Below are positions 13,536 through 27,113 of a stretch of 64,000 nt of DNA, one piece after another. The translations under genes were made by a program, and so were the position numbers. The notes under the pieces were generated by a model. It had not been told where the DNA came from. It ran no database searches and saw nothing but the letters and a program-made list of their open reading frames with translations. Where the stretch lies: assembly GCA_037389465.1 (NCBI GenBank), contig JAZARR010000179.1, positions 2,080,501-2,144,500 of the forward strand. The letters run 5' to 3'. Source of the DNA: Baylisascaris procyonis (taxonomy: Eukaryota > Nematoda > Chromadorea > Rhabditida > Ascarididae). Each line of letters begins with the position of its first letter. Position 1 is the first letter of the stretch.

Positions 13536-13605
13536 AAAATATGCATAAAATTTGCATAAAAATACGAATAAAAATATATGCATAAAAATTGAAATATGCA
13601 TAAAA
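13536..13605. repeat. Cluster of ATGCATAAAA words
   Basis: At least four copies of (A)TGCATAAAA within 70 bp, separated by A-rich spacers. Non-coding. Confidence 0.8.
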
Positions 13606-16600
13606 AGATAAAAAGTAACGTGTTACCGATACTCGCAAGCTAGCGTTATATCTATTTTTTTTCGCTTTATTATGTACTCAGCTGCCTTTACTATGAATAA
13701 GTAGCGATAAAAATAGAATTTGAAAAGGATCAAACAAATATACCTAAATGAAAATCATGTTAGAAAAAACAACAAAATAACTTTCTGATTGCTATTTATG
13801 AAGCAATATGAAAAAAATAAAATACCGAATTTCAACACCGTTGACATGGATGAAGATGAAAAATATCGAGAAATGAAAAGAGAAAAAGATATAAATGTAA
13901 GAAAATCGACAATTGAAATGCGGAAATGATGTAAGAGAATTGATCAGTTCAAAGAAATAGCATTCGAGTAGCATAATTCCTAAACTCAAATGTTTATTCC
14001 TTTGCTTTCCAAATTATCCAAGTATGCAATCAACTTTCTGTTAATGACATCTCCATGCATAATATTTTTGCGTTCATTATTCGCCTAAATCATTTCGATC
14101 TCGGAAAATCAATGAATTTATACTTCTATGAATTCGACTTTTTGATCGTCATGATCAATGCAATATTTTTTTCATTTTTATTTGATTTTATTGCCTTGAA
14201 TATCCTTTCTCTTCGCTTACGAAATAAAAATTTCACATTATTTGCCATTATATGAAAAAAAAAAACTTTTTTTCTTGTTTACCACCAAAAGTAGTCAATT
14301 TTATTGTATTGTACCTTTATCACAGCATTACATTCAATCATATATATATTTGCTTCAGAATGGTACACATACCATACTATGTTAAGTCTGCATTTTCGAA
14401 TATTACACCACACATTCTACGTGGTGCAGAAAAAAAATTCGTTGAAAAATACCGTATTAGGGCAATAATACTGCACCATTCACAACAGCGACATTCTATA
14501 CTAGAGCAATGTAAACTATGACTGTGCTATACTATATAGTAATTGCCTGATTGGAACAGATGCAGACATCCATCCATCATGCCAGCTAATTTTTGCTGCT
14601 ATACAGTGCAGACCTGTTTCTGCGTACGACCTTCGAATCTTCAAAACGAATAAAAACAATGCAGTGACTTTAAAATAATCCACACAACGAGGCAGTGAAA
14701 CACTCTTATATGTCTTATTTACTTATGTTTCTTCTCACAAAACATTTGTGGAATTGCTTGTTTTTCCTCGAAATCTTTGTTATCAATGAACTTACACATG
14801 AAATGAACTCAATGAACTTCAATTGTTCTCTTTAGTGCGATCATATTGTACAACTTCCAACACGAGCTCTGGACCTAATATTATCTGTGCTGCTCGAGAG
14901 AATTGGTACTGAAATGGAGTTGGGATAAGGTGAGTAAGAAGCAAAGAGGGCAACGATCCTACAAAAAGAGAAGCTTAATTAAATTAATAAATTAATTTAA
15001 ACTTAGTTTCATACCCCACCATTTCCGGCTCTCAGTTTGGCCCTTTTCTGTTTTTTTTCTGTTTCTGGTTTTATTTCAATTTTTTATATATATCTTTCCG
15101 TATTTTTCTTCACTTTTCCGTCTTAAAAAGTTCTTGCTCCGGTATTTCTCAATTTAGATCTTATCAATTCATTTGAGGTTTCTTGTTTGCTCATCTTTCG
15201 GCTTTTTCTTTAGCTATTCTCAGCTTTTTAACCTTTGTCCTACATCGTTCTTCGTTGCTCTAATAGTGTAATGTGTGATTGAGATATTTGAACAAAAAAG
15301 TTACAATCTGCATGAAAATGTTCGATGAAGTGAACAACTGCTTTGAATTGAAGCACTCTTTACAATGCACACCGTTCACCTGATGAATTCCTGGATTACT
15401 CCTAGTTTACACTCAGCTGATAGAAATGATACAAGTATGGAAAGAAATAATTACTAAGGTTGAAGTCCTTTCCGCTTCATGCTCTAAACATATTTAAAAC
15501 TCTTTTCTTAGTGAAAAATTTATTCCTTTTGAAGAAAATGAACAAAAAATCTGTGAAAAAAATCGCTAGAATATGAAAAATTCTGCAGAAAAATTGAAAA
15601 TCGAATCTGCAAAAGAATGAAGAGAGAAAGAGTTTCATGAATGAAACCACTCCACGACATTAATATCAGTTTAAACATTTTATCAGCTAATTAAACTCAA
15701 CGGACTTAACAAAATAACCAACTTCTTTATCTATTTACAGGTTTCTTTACTACCTCTCTCTATGTTATTTAGGAATTCCCCAACTGTTTATTTATTCATA
15801 GAATTGACAATCAATAACAGCTTTCAACTCTAATTATAAGAAATCTTTACTGCACAGCTCTAATCGCAATTCTATGCGAAATCCCACTCATTACGCAGCT
15901 ATACAAAAAATAAATTGAACCTTTAATATTAAAGAGGAATGAGTATACTTTAAGAATTAATCGTCAATTTGTTTGAATATTTGCTGCATCATCACCTCAA
16001 CAAAACACACTATTAAATATTTCGATACCATAAAATAATGCATCGTACTACTTAGAACTATAGAACTGATGTTGCATTTAATAGGATATCAACAAAAATC
16101 ATATTTTAAGGACGAGAGAAGATTCTATTCAATGAAAAAAAATCGATTCAACTGAAAAAAAGATGCTCAACACTAATACAAAATCGCACAGCATTCAAGA
16201 AGTGCATATTACACAAATTGTGATCTCGTAGATTTTCAATTCCTTATCGCCAATGGCTTCAGGCAAAACTAGAGAATTGAATTAGGATTGGTTGATATTA
16301 GTTGAGATAATGTTAAGATTAGTTGGGATAATGCTCGTTTTAGAATTTGCGTTAAAATAATGCAGATATTTTATGATTTTTAAAGGGATTTAACGTTTCG
16401 ACTTCCTTGCGAATGCACCTTTTACCTTAAAAAAATTGAAAGATATGCCGAGAAAAAAACCTCTACATAAAATGAAAATATTCGAAAGAACGCACTGATG
16501 AATAGGGAAACTATGAAAGCGTAATCAATAAATAGAAAACATGAGATTATGCAATAGTTTACTAAGAGCGCATATAAATATGAAAGATGACCATTTTCTC

Positions 16601-18431
16601 ATCGAAGTTGGTTTGGACTTCTTCCGAATTTTATTCCTAATTTTGAAAAATTTTTAGAATTTTTATTTTTAATTTGTTCTTCTTTCATTCCAAGAACTCA
16701 ACTGAAAAATATTCAAACCACAATTGTATATCGAATTAAAATTTCGGGTGAAAAAATTCCAAATATGGAAAATTCTTTGAAAGCAATAGTTTGGGAAAAA
16801 GGTGGACAAATTTCTGAAAACGAACAAAAGAGAAATCCACCTTACGAAAAAATAATTGTGTGCTAAAAAAAGGATTCAAAAGAGTATTCGTTATGTAAAA
16901 CAACGACACCGTAGAAATTTACCTGATTTTATGTGTATTGGAATTGAAAAAAAAAATGAAAGCTTAAGCAAATAGCATAATCGGAAAGGCTTTAATGGCA
17001 TTTCTCTTTTTTTACTTTAAAAGAATACCATTACGCTCGCAAGGAAATTATTTCCGATTTTCTTCCATTATTCAAGAAAAAAGAATAATGTCTCTCAAAT
17101 TCTTTAATTTCTCGACGACAGAAAATTCCAAGTCGATATTTTCTATTCTTCGAAAAAAAATTAAAAAATTTTAAAGATTTATGTAATTATTTTCAATGAA
17201 TATAGCTTTTCCAAAAACTTCAGTGGAACGGTGGAAGGAATTATGAGCGTTGATATCACACAAAGAACTTATAATCAGTAAAATTGACTACAACAAAGAA
17301 GTAAAGGATCAAAGGCAATCTCCCATTCGAAGCAAACACACACACACACGCACGCACAGAAACACAATGGAATCCAGCAAACTATTGACATTTTCGTTAT
17401 TTAGTTGGATCTGTTAGCACGCGATTTAAAAATGAAATCGCATTTAATTGCGCATTTAAATTCCTCGATGATCAAAAAAGCCGCTGAATAAAGAGTAGTT
17501 AAGTACAACCGATGGCCAAATAACGTGTTAATGTTATAGAAAATTATTATAACACATTGTTTTAACACATTAAATTACGAGAAAATAATAAACTTGCAAT
17601 GCATACTAATAAACAAATATGCTTATGTAAACATCTCTTTATTGTTTGTTAGGCGCCGTATCACTGATAAAATGGAAATGTGTTACAATAATGCATTTGC
17701 TTTATACTTGTTGGGTATCATGAAAAATTTCAATGTCGTCTCATATGCATGGGTACAACAAATCTCCAAACTGGAGGGTTGGAGAACAGAATTCAAAAGA
17801 GTTATACATTAGCGACGTAATCAACGGGAAGACATTCAAAGATAAGGAAATTAAAAGCTCGGTCCAAACCGTACCAACTAGAGCTCGAGTTACAAAAAGT
17901 GCAAAGTCTATCGGTTCTCTCATATTACTATGAAAGTACTACTCGAAAAAAAAACTTCCGAAAATAATGCATAGAAAAATTGAACAATAAAAACATCTTC
18001 TGAAGTAATATAAATAAAAAATGAAAAATAGTCAACGGATGGGAGATGGGCATTTCGTGGTTCATAAATAGATCTTCGCTATAACATATGCTGCAGCAAC
18101 ATAATTAACGTTTTAATAGAAATTTCAAGCTATAAATGCATTTCCTATTAACGAATGCATTCACTCCCTCATATTCCGATTTACATTCTATCGAAATCGA
18201 GAATATAAAGCTGAATATTGCACGGGTAAGTGAAAGTAAATTATGTTACTAATAATAGGTAGAAAAATTACATTGTTTCTTTCATTTAGACTTTGCAAAA
18301 GAATTGTAATTTTTTCCGAGAAAAAGAAGAATTGAATATTATCACTTATCAATCACACGTTTCAATAAAAATTTGAAATTTATTGTACATCTGTTTTTCA
18401 AACTTCCTAAGAATTTGAACATTAACTCAAA

Positions 18432-18512
18432 TACAATAAATTAAAACAATCTATTAAAATATATACAACTGATTATTACAATAAATTAAAATAATCTATC
18501 AAAAATATATTA
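18432..18512. repeat. Tandem duplication, about 46-bp period
   Basis: ACAATAAATTAAAA-AATCTAT is found at 18433 and again at about 18478, with the following ATATAT tail also shared. Two copies, a few mismatches, AT-rich, non-coding. Confidence 0.8.
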
Positions 18513-20291
18513 GTGACTACATGATAAAACGTTGTTCTCGCATATATGTGTTTTTTCTAACAATAATGCTCATGAGCAGATAAAATTTCTATGCTGTTGC
18601 TAATAAAATTGAGCAAACGTATTTTTTATGCAATTTTATGCAGTTAGTGCTTATGGAATTTCAATGGGCATTCTCTGCTAATGATGAACAATAAGAAATA
18701 GCTAAAAGAAAAAACAAACGAAACAAACAGTTGGATTGAAATTACTGCAATAGATAGAAGTAACTTAAAAAGTACAGTATTTGCTTTAGTCAGAAAGCGT
18801 GAAAAGTTTTCAAATCATCTGAAGAATCATCGGAAGCAATGATTCACTAATAAGAATTATTTACAAATATTTGAGAAGGATTCTATCGAAAAATCACAAG
18901 ATAAGGCCAATCTGCGATGAAAATGTTGTGCAAAATCAGCTGTAAAAGCTGTCTGCGCATTGTTAACGAAAGGAAGAGGCGGGATTATTTAGCATTGTAG
19001 TTGATAGTTACAGCTAGTATATATATAGAGGTGATTGTGTGAACAACAAATTACACACTCATCTATTGCCAATATTCTTTCTTTGAAATATTTTCATCAC
19101 TTCAAAATAATATTCTATATATCTCATAAGAAACAGTACTATCAATATACGCATCAATCATGATATGCAAAGACGAATATTGTTTGATGAATGAATCGTA
19201 TGCTATTTATGGAATTACAACTTTCAATCACTTAAACATTTTAATAAAAATTATCGAAAAAATTATCGACGAGAAAGATCAATAAATATAAAAAACGACG
19301 ATAGCTATCCATGAGAAACTGCATTTCTAAAGAGCAAAATGGAAGTCACAGATCACAAGTTGAAAATTTGTAACTTTTTACATGTTAACGAAACATTGAA
19401 GTATATCGGGTGTAATTGTTCGCACAAGAAAGCTATAAACAATATTATTCAATTTCCGAGAATATTTTAAAAGCATACATTATGATGATATAAAGTTTTC
19501 GATTACAATTTGGAGGGTATAATTCATAATATAGGCCTATCTTTCACAGATATCTTTTAAGTTGATTCGCCAAATTCTACAGAAGTTTACAAGCATTTAA
19601 AGCTGTCAGATAAGCTGCGTGCATTTTTGCGCCGATCGAATTTTTATTTTCAACTGCACCGGTTGGCCATAAAAAACGAATCTTTTATGAAAGTTTTTCA
19701 TGCGCGCGGCAATAGCTATTAAAATCTGGTGGCATTATTCTGCATAATTTATTGCTTGTTGGTCATCTCTATGCAATTGATTGAACATGGAAATTGAATG
19801 CAAAAATATGCTCATCTTGCTAGCTTTCATCGTCGGCTTCTTCCCTTGCTTACACGTCAATTGAGCACTTTTTATGTCCCTTCCGTCCCTACAATACCAT
19901 TTAGCGATGAACACTTCCGGTTTCCATTTTATGCAACGCTATGAATGGAATTAAAATAAAATTTTTGAAAAAAAAATTTGTAAGCTAACAGACAAAGAGA
20001 TGACTGTGGATTGATATGTGGTGCGTTTTTTTTTCAGGCACCATCCTGTGACTGAATTCTTACTCGCATTTTTAATCAGTGTTTATTGTGTAGGTCACTC
20101 ATGTTCCGGTCACTTGATTAGTAGCCATTACAACAATTAAATTTGCATAATTCGATCAACTGATCGATAGTCATTCCGTTAATGAAATATAACGGAAATT
20201 TGGATGTCTACTTGAGGAGAGTTGATGAGAACACACTTTCACGAAAACTCATTTGCACTAATACTGTGAGTGGTTAACCAACCTCTTTTAG

Positions 20292-20573
20292 CGATTGGAA
20301 ACGAAGAACATCATGGCCAAATCACTAGAAAAGCGCGCCAGAGAGGTTAGTGCGATATGTGCTTTTCTGTTCACAAAATCAACCGATTATTAATTTGTTA
20401 GGAATAATAAGACAAACTCGGTAAAATTTTTATCTTCCAGCTGATCAAAGTGGCTTGTAAGAAAACTTTTTTTCTACGTTTATTCAACCGGTTCCAAAGT
20501 GCGCGCAAAATTTTCAGCATTTTTTGAGTGGATGCAGCTATACTTGAAATTAATAGATCAGCTGGAGCGTTGA
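20292..20573 (+). other. Candidate short spliced frame (three small exons)
   Basis: Segments 20292-20345, 20441-20456 and 20518-20573 are bounded by good acceptors (CTCTTTTAG, TATCTTCCAG, AATTTTCAG) and donors (GTTAGT, GTAAGA), and join in frame to a 42-codon helical peptide ending in TGA. An internal ATG is at 20313. The 16-bp middle exon is unusually small. I do not recognise the product; it may be the 3' end of a larger gene whose other exons I could not find. Confidence 0.25.
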
Positions 20574-20635
20574 TAAACAGGTTGTTCCATGATGCATAGT
20601 GTACTCACCGAGTTTTTAAGCTCTCACTTAAATGG

Positions 20636-20695
20636 GCCCAAAATTCAGGTCAACGGACAAACAGACGGACACACAGACAGACATACGGACGTGTG
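20636..20695. repeat. GACAGACGGACACA-type low-complexity tract
   Basis: CAGACGGACACACAGACAGA-like repeats. A shorter relative, CAGACAAACAGACAGACAAA, is at about 10292. Confidence 0.7.
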
Positions 20696-21714
20696 CTTAA
20701 GTGCATACACGTGGCTAATACATCGTCATATTATGCTTCTCAAAAGCAAATTTACAAAAAGCACGTTAGAAATGAACATAGATAAATGAGCTGAAGAAAA
20801 TGACTTCATAAAGAATGGTACTGGGTAATTCCCATTTAATATTTCTGTTTCATCGGCCAATTCTATAATTATGACCCCTATCCCGTAAATTACGATCAGC
20901 ACTTTAAAATAATAGAAGGTACGCTTCACTAATGTTGAGGAGACTATTTATTTATGTTCAAAGTGGTGTTTTTGCATTCGTTAGTGGCTCCTCGCAAACT
21001 ATAAAGACTAATATCAGAAATCTTAGACAATTTTGATACTTAAAGTGAATCACCATAATATTTGAATAACACGAATTATACCCATTTCATTGCTTTCAGT
21101 GCTATCTTTTCGGGCCTAAAAAATTCGGCAACTTCCCAACTTCGAGATAATTTGTGATTTTCGAACTGAATTATATTGCGCGATTTTTTTCGGTCGCTGA
21201 TTTTAGCTGCATTCTCTCAAATTATGAAATCTTTTATCGAATTTCTTTAGTTGTTTAAATTTTTTGCACTTGTTACCTTAAAACTATAGTCAACGATGCC
21301 TAATAACATCAAGGTGGGCATAGCTGATAATCCGAAATGGATATTCGCGCAATGCAGTAATTCAGCATCTAGTATGATTTTTTGAAGTTTTATAAAGGAA
21401 ATATGATCCATATATCAAAAACGGTCAAAGTGTTATATTGAGATAATACTGAACCAAGGCCCTTTATGTGCACAACGTTAGTATAGACCCAGATGAATAT
21501 GATGCTCCGGGAAAATGGAATTAAGAAATGAAAGAAAAATTTTTAAGTCAAAAGTAAATATTACGCGGGTATGAGCAGAAACGCAATATAGACGACTGTT
21601 AGGAGACTAGGTGGCTGTTAAGAATGCAAGAAGTAAGACGTGAATAGATAGATAACCTATGAGAACAAAAGGCAACTAACTACGTTTCGGCCTTTATCCG
21701 TTGAGTGCAGCTGA

Positions 21715-21751
21715 GTTATGCGTGGGCCATCGTCAGAACGCAACGCATAAC
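21715..21751. other. 9-bp inverted repeat GTTATGCGT / ACGCATAAC
   Basis: A perfect 9-bp stem around a 19-base loop, just after a GC-richer stretch with ACGTTTCGGCC. The local composition differs from the surrounding AT-rich DNA and looks like an inserted repeat fragment. Confidence 0.5.
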
Positions 21752-23697
21752 CCTGTTAGTATAAGAATCTATATAGACAACTTAACTAATGGTAGAGAAA
21801 ATTACCGTATACTTTGTTAGTGCTTTGTGTTACGGTATATATACCGACAACTTGACGATGCTATCACACCTAATGATATATGTTAACGTTCCTCCTTTTC
21901 TTGGTGATCGATGCGGGGAGGGGGTGAGAGATAGAGTGATGGAGAGGGGGAAGGGGAGGGAAGACTGAGGAAAGTTCGCCTGATTCATTGCAAGAACAAA
22001 ACAAAAATTCCAAGGATACTATTACATACCTCAAAAAACCTTATGAAATATCTAGCATTGAAAAATCTATGTATTCTGACGAGCTTATGGCTAAAAAAGT
22101 GGAAAAGCTTTGTCCATTATACTGATAGAATTTTATCGATGAAATTCTGTTATTTTCATGACGTATTTCTTTGTCGTTGTCGGTCGGTTAATTTTGTATT
22201 TCGTTTTGCCAATATACCTATTGGATGCTTCAGTGGCCAATAACAAAGAGCAGTGGTACTCGCGTTGTTCTTTTTACGTTTTAAGCTCTTATTGCTACTC
22301 CTAAAGCTAGATGTCTTGTTATAAAATGCATACACGATATCTTCGGGAAGTTGCAGTTTATTTTGTATCTAACTAGTGTGAAATACATAAAAGGAGTAAA
22401 ACTACAAGGCAGCGACAGTGGACTAAATACATAGAGTCATAACTCGTAACTTTAATTACTACATATGTTAAGTTACGCAAAAATATTCACCTATATATGA
22501 CGTATTTCTTTTATACATTAATATGTATTAACATCATAGGTTACCGATAAATAAGCACAGATATGCAGATATGGATACGCGTAAATCGGGCGCTCTAATA
22601 GTTGGCTTTGATAGAATAAAGTGCATTACTAATTTCAAAAAAAAAAAACGAAATAATGTGAAAATGTCTGATATAATTTGCATATGTTTATACGATATTT
22701 CAAGTTATATTTTGACAACTTTGATTTAAATATCAAAAACAACCAAAAAGAATTGAAGTCTTAAACACCAAAATAGACGACTAATTGAATAAAACGACTG
22801 ACTTTTCTTAAATTCAGTGAAATTGTGCCAAATTTGGAACCGATTTCCTCCACAATAAAGCTTCATTGTTCATTGATCGTTTTGGTTTCCTTCGTCGCGT
22901 AAACTTTTTTAATGTGAAAAAAGTCATAAAACTCGCCATGTAAAATTTATTTCAAAAAATTCACCATTCTTTGAAATTATTTCAGGAAATTTGACATTTC
23001 GCCAAAATGCAAAGCACTGCCATCAAGATGTGCAATTCGATGGAATTTTCCTACCCTTTTATCTAAGCTATTTTTTCAAGATCACGCGAACTGAGATTCC
23101 ACAAGATTTGACGCTTGGAATTGGGATCTGCAATAAATCCTCTTCAATGGTAAACACCCACCGCTCTAACATTGCTAGAATAATTTAATATGACATTGAT
23201 GGGAGTTTTTCTTCAGCTCTGATTTACTTTCATTTGTTTTGTATCTTGAAAAACGAATAACAATAACAGCTAATAAAATAAAAGAGAGATTTGCGCGTAT
23301 ATTTTTAGATATCTCCTCCAAATGGAATATATTAAAAATATTATATTTAAATGAGATTTTCTCGAGAATATAAACTTTAAAAAATGTAAAACAAAGAAAA
23401 CAATAAAAGAAATAAGGATATTTGCGGGAAAAAAAGATCCTTATAAGTTCAAAAACTTGTAGCTACAATTGCAAAAAGCGTCATAGATCACGTAGCTGTT
23501 ACTTTAAAATGGAATAACTCCCGACGGATATTCAAATGAAAAGAGAAACTACAGCTTTAAAAAAATTCGGCCCTTTCGGAAAAATTGATTATGAATGTTT
23601 CCAGTTAGAATTATTTCTTGAAATATCTTTTCTTGAATAAATTAGCCTCTTTTTTGAATAAAATAATTGAAATATTTCCAAGTAGTAATGAAGTAAT

Positions 23698-23771
23698 TGA
23701 TAAGAGAGATATTGCAGCAGTGACAACTGATAAGAAAAATACTGTGATAGTGACAATTGATAAGAAATGTG
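23698..23771. repeat. 30-bp tandem repeat, 2.5 copies
   Basis: Copies at 23698-23727 and 23728-23757 and a partial third. Each starts TGATAAGA and ends GTGACAAY. Non-coding. Confidence 0.8.
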
Positions 23772-24300
23772 GAATATAACAAGTACAAGAAGCAGAAAAA
23801 ATGGATTAAAACGAGTAACAAGTATTATAGTATGTATGTAGCAAATAATAAGTATAACAAGATCATACAGATTAACAAGTAAGGCAAGAACTGCTTCTAG
23901 TGAAAGTGCAGTAATTTAAAATAGGTAATTCATCAACTACAATAATAAATTTATAGAAGGAGTTGCTGATCGACTCCATCAGTGTCAAATGAATCATTTT
24001 CATCAATATTTCGGAATTGAAACTTGAATAAGAATTTGATCTCGGAAATGGACTACTTGAGAAATCGAATCGGAAATTGAAAATATTCAAATATAAATTT
24101 CAGTGAATGACGTCATTCGAATTGAAATAGAGATCTCACAGTCATAAATGTGAAAGTTCATAGCGAACGTCCAAGAAGATTGAAGAAGATGATAAGCGCT
24201 ACGAGAACGAAAAAAAATGCAAAACGCAACACTGACAGCCGCTTTAAACGCACTGAAAACGTTGCTACTAATATCCATCGCGTGAGGGATAGTAAAGGGC

Positions 24301-24343
24301 TGTGTTATAATAACACATTTCTTCGTTAGACGATGTGTTATAC
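24301..24343. other. Palindrome TGTGTTAT-A-ATAACACA plus a third half-site
   Basis: A perfect 17-base palindrome at 24301-24317, followed by another ATGTGTTAT at 24333. The second half of the palindrome can also pair with this third site. The same word occurs in inverted pairs elsewhere in the window (54196-54246, near 17530-17570). Confidence 0.55.
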
Positions 24344-26857
24344 TTGCCCTGGATTTCTGAGGACTCGTCCGTTGACTTTACTGCGGAGAAGCCATTAGTG
24401 AAAATATAATTTTGGGAAGTTCGAGCCTCTAAATCAGAAAAAAGCAGACCGAAATGACATTGTCATGGGTGGAAACGATTTATATAACAAAAGTTTTACG
24501 TATTTTAGGATCATCTGCGTTCACCTTAACTAAGGCATTCGTCCACCTCAGTATAACCAATTTTGAAATGAAAACTAAATTAAAAAACAAAAATGGTACC
24601 ACGACTACGAGAGAACGTCGTCGATGTATTTCTCCACCCTGACATTTCTCTTCAGAAACTTTTCGTTCCATAATTAAGCCTTGAAAGAATGGAGCAATTG
24701 CGAAATTTTACTATCTAATTTATGGATGTTATTGCCGTTAGGTATCCATATATTCCACCATGATTAAGCATCCAACGAAGTATTTATTTAAGAATGCAAC
24801 AAATTTGCCTGTGGTTCTGTTTTTTTCAGTCTTTATGAATTTTCCGTGAATCTTTTTTTCTGTTAAATTTTGCAAATTTCATTATAATTCTGTACATATT
24901 GCGCGGAGCCTTCATGAAGCTTATCGAGAGGAAACATATAGGCTATGGGCTACCACTCCAGTTAGTATAAATATCACCTGCGGGTTCCCTTCTGAGGTAA
25001 AGTTGCGCAGATTATGTCAAGACCAACAGCACTAACGGTTATAGGTGAGATACAAATAAAATGCGCTCTAATGAATTGGCTCTATTTTTCGTTACAGCCT
25101 TCAGGATTTTCTTTTGTGTTGTACGCTACCTGCAAGTAATGCCTCGTATGTTTCTTCACTTTTTTCACGTTTTCTTTTTTTGGAGTTCCATGCACATCGC
25201 ATAGTGATCCGACCCCTCTCCCCTTCCCTCCCCTCCCCTTCCCCATTTGGACGATGGAAAAGTAGGAGTTACTTGTGTACGAAATAAATCAAGTTTATAA
25301 TAAAGTTAATAAATAACATTATTCCAACAGAGATAAAAACGTTTAAATAAACTATAACTGGTAAGCGTTTTATGCAATTTACTAAGGTAGATGGTTTTTT
25401 ACTAAGGATTTCTTACGAGGAGGGAATGTTTAAGCAGGGAACCATTTGCTCCATTTAATTCGAACACTGTAACTCTCGTAATTTATATATGCATTCAGGA
25501 TTACTTGTACTTTACCTTCCTAAAAGATGAAGAACAGTATACTTAGGGATGAGTCCATTTCTTTCTATCCTTCTACTAAGACAGTACTCTCATATGGTTG
25601 GAATAATGACAACTAATTACAGTAAAATAACATATGAAATCAGTGCAATTCGATAACACGCACCATTCATGACCTGGAGGATTACTTCAAGAATTACGTT
25701 GAGAGCGCATTAGATAAGCAATGAATGAGAGATATAAAAACTAACTTACTCTGTTTAAAAATGGTTAATTAAACAACAAAATTTTGCGCGGAAATTACTG
25801 CTTAGATGCACTGTGCTAAGAGTTATTAAAAATTGTTTTTTAAGCATAAACAGTAAGTAATATTGCAGACGCACTAATACAAGGTTGCTAGCGCAGCTGT
25901 AGAAGGCATTGAATGTCAGAGAAAGTTATGAGTTACTAGCTATTTGTGGGCATTAGCTGATGGCTTGTGAAGATTAACTTCTTCACTTTAAAAAGTAAGT
26001 AGCCAGAAAGAGGTATTGGATTTGAGAGCGGTTGGAAGAGATGGAAGAATTTATGTGGAACCAAACCATTCTAATCATCAATTACTATTCAACTTTAAGA
26101 GTCAGTAACGAGGAAGACGCTCTTTCAGGGAGTTACCATCGCAGCAATAAAGGCCTTGGAAGTAGGCGAAAAAAATCATTCGGCTCCGTCCGAACTTCAA
26201 ACGGTCATGGAAAGCTTGATTTGGAGTTCGTACAGGCCTTAGGCAGCGATTTGATGGAAAGGAAAACCCGGAAGAGTTGTTCAGCGATTTGAGATCGAAG
26301 ATGGGAAGGTCAGAAGGGAAGGACAAGGAGATGACGGGAAGCTGGGGAGGAAAAAAAACGATAATTCACTTCCCATCATGCAAGCAAGAGTTGTTGCAAA
26401 GGAAAGAGGCAACAAAGCAATCAGCGGATTGTCGAAGGATGTACTCTAATCAGAGGGTGCATTAGTGTGGAGTGAGAGGGTACTTGTTATGACAATGTTC
26501 AGTGAAATATACTACCTAAAAAGTAATAAAAGAATGATGCAAAATGAGAGTTGATTTAAGTTTAACAACAACTAAAAATAGAAACCCTCTAAACACAAAT
26601 CAGCTGATTGCTTCAGTAAAATTTAGGTAACAATTCGAAAAAAACACATCGCTGAGTGTTTTCACTGAAGATGTTTTAGAGATCAAAGTAGACCATCAGA
26701 GATAATAGGAAAATAACTTAAGAAATCAACGCCAGCTGATGTTTATCTTCCGCCAAGTAAATAGTAACCACAAAGGAGTCACATACAGCTATCACTATTC
26801 GCACATTTTACGTACTGAATTATACTGTATTCATTGAATTATACTGCATTTTACGTG

Positions 26858-27113
26858 CCTGTACAACTTGTAACAAGATACAATTCCATACCTGTGCCAC
26901 ATCGAAATATGTTCATTAGATCTCTTTCCAGAATCATATGCTCGTTTCAAATAGCATCATGGAATGTTCACTTATTTCAAAGGGGTAAATTTTGAAAATT
27001 TAAGCATTCAGGCATCGAAGTATAAATGGGCATCCCTATTCTGAAAAGAGAGGATCTAGTAAGCATACTTTGTACGTACATAGGTAATTGTACTCTGTTA
27101 CAAGTTGTACAGG
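26858..27113. mobile_element. Foldback (inverted-repeat) element, possibly MITE-like
   Basis: An 18-bp perfect inverted repeat, CCTGTACAACTTGTAACA at 26858-26875 and its complement at 27096-27113, continues inward with diverged similarity. The left arm to about 26966 and the right arm down to about 27003 share words such as TACAATT, ACCT, TAGATC and CAGAAT. Total length is about 256 bp with a short spacer. No open frame of note lies inside. I see no clear target-site duplication, so the element class is not assigned. Confidence 0.6.

Larger units (their letters stand above)
9868..20180. other. Non-coding stretch, no gene seen
   Basis: AT-rich DNA with a pyrimidine island at 11.40-11.47 kb, a short CA tract at 17.33 kb, TAAC/GTTA inverted words at 17.52-17.58 kb and two local duplications (13.5, 18.4 kb). 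Several frames of 50-70 codons occur (for example 10342-10446, 12246-12481, 17594-17812) without splice-site support or recognisable motifs. Confidence 0.55.
20574..26857. other. Non-coding stretch, no gene seen
   Basis: Holds the hairpins at 21.7 and 24.3 kb, a 30-bp tandem repeat at 23.7 kb, and polypurine or polypyrimidine islands at about 21.91-21.97 and 25.20-25.25 kb. A GC-richer patch at 24.90-25.06 kb has two donor-like sites (GTAAAG, GTGAGA) but no convincing exon. Confidence 0.55.

Noticed and set aside
20188..20265. Open segment ending in GTGAGT just before the candidate exon at 20292
   Set aside because: Joining it would require an intron of only 26 bp, shorter than introns known to be spliced in animals.
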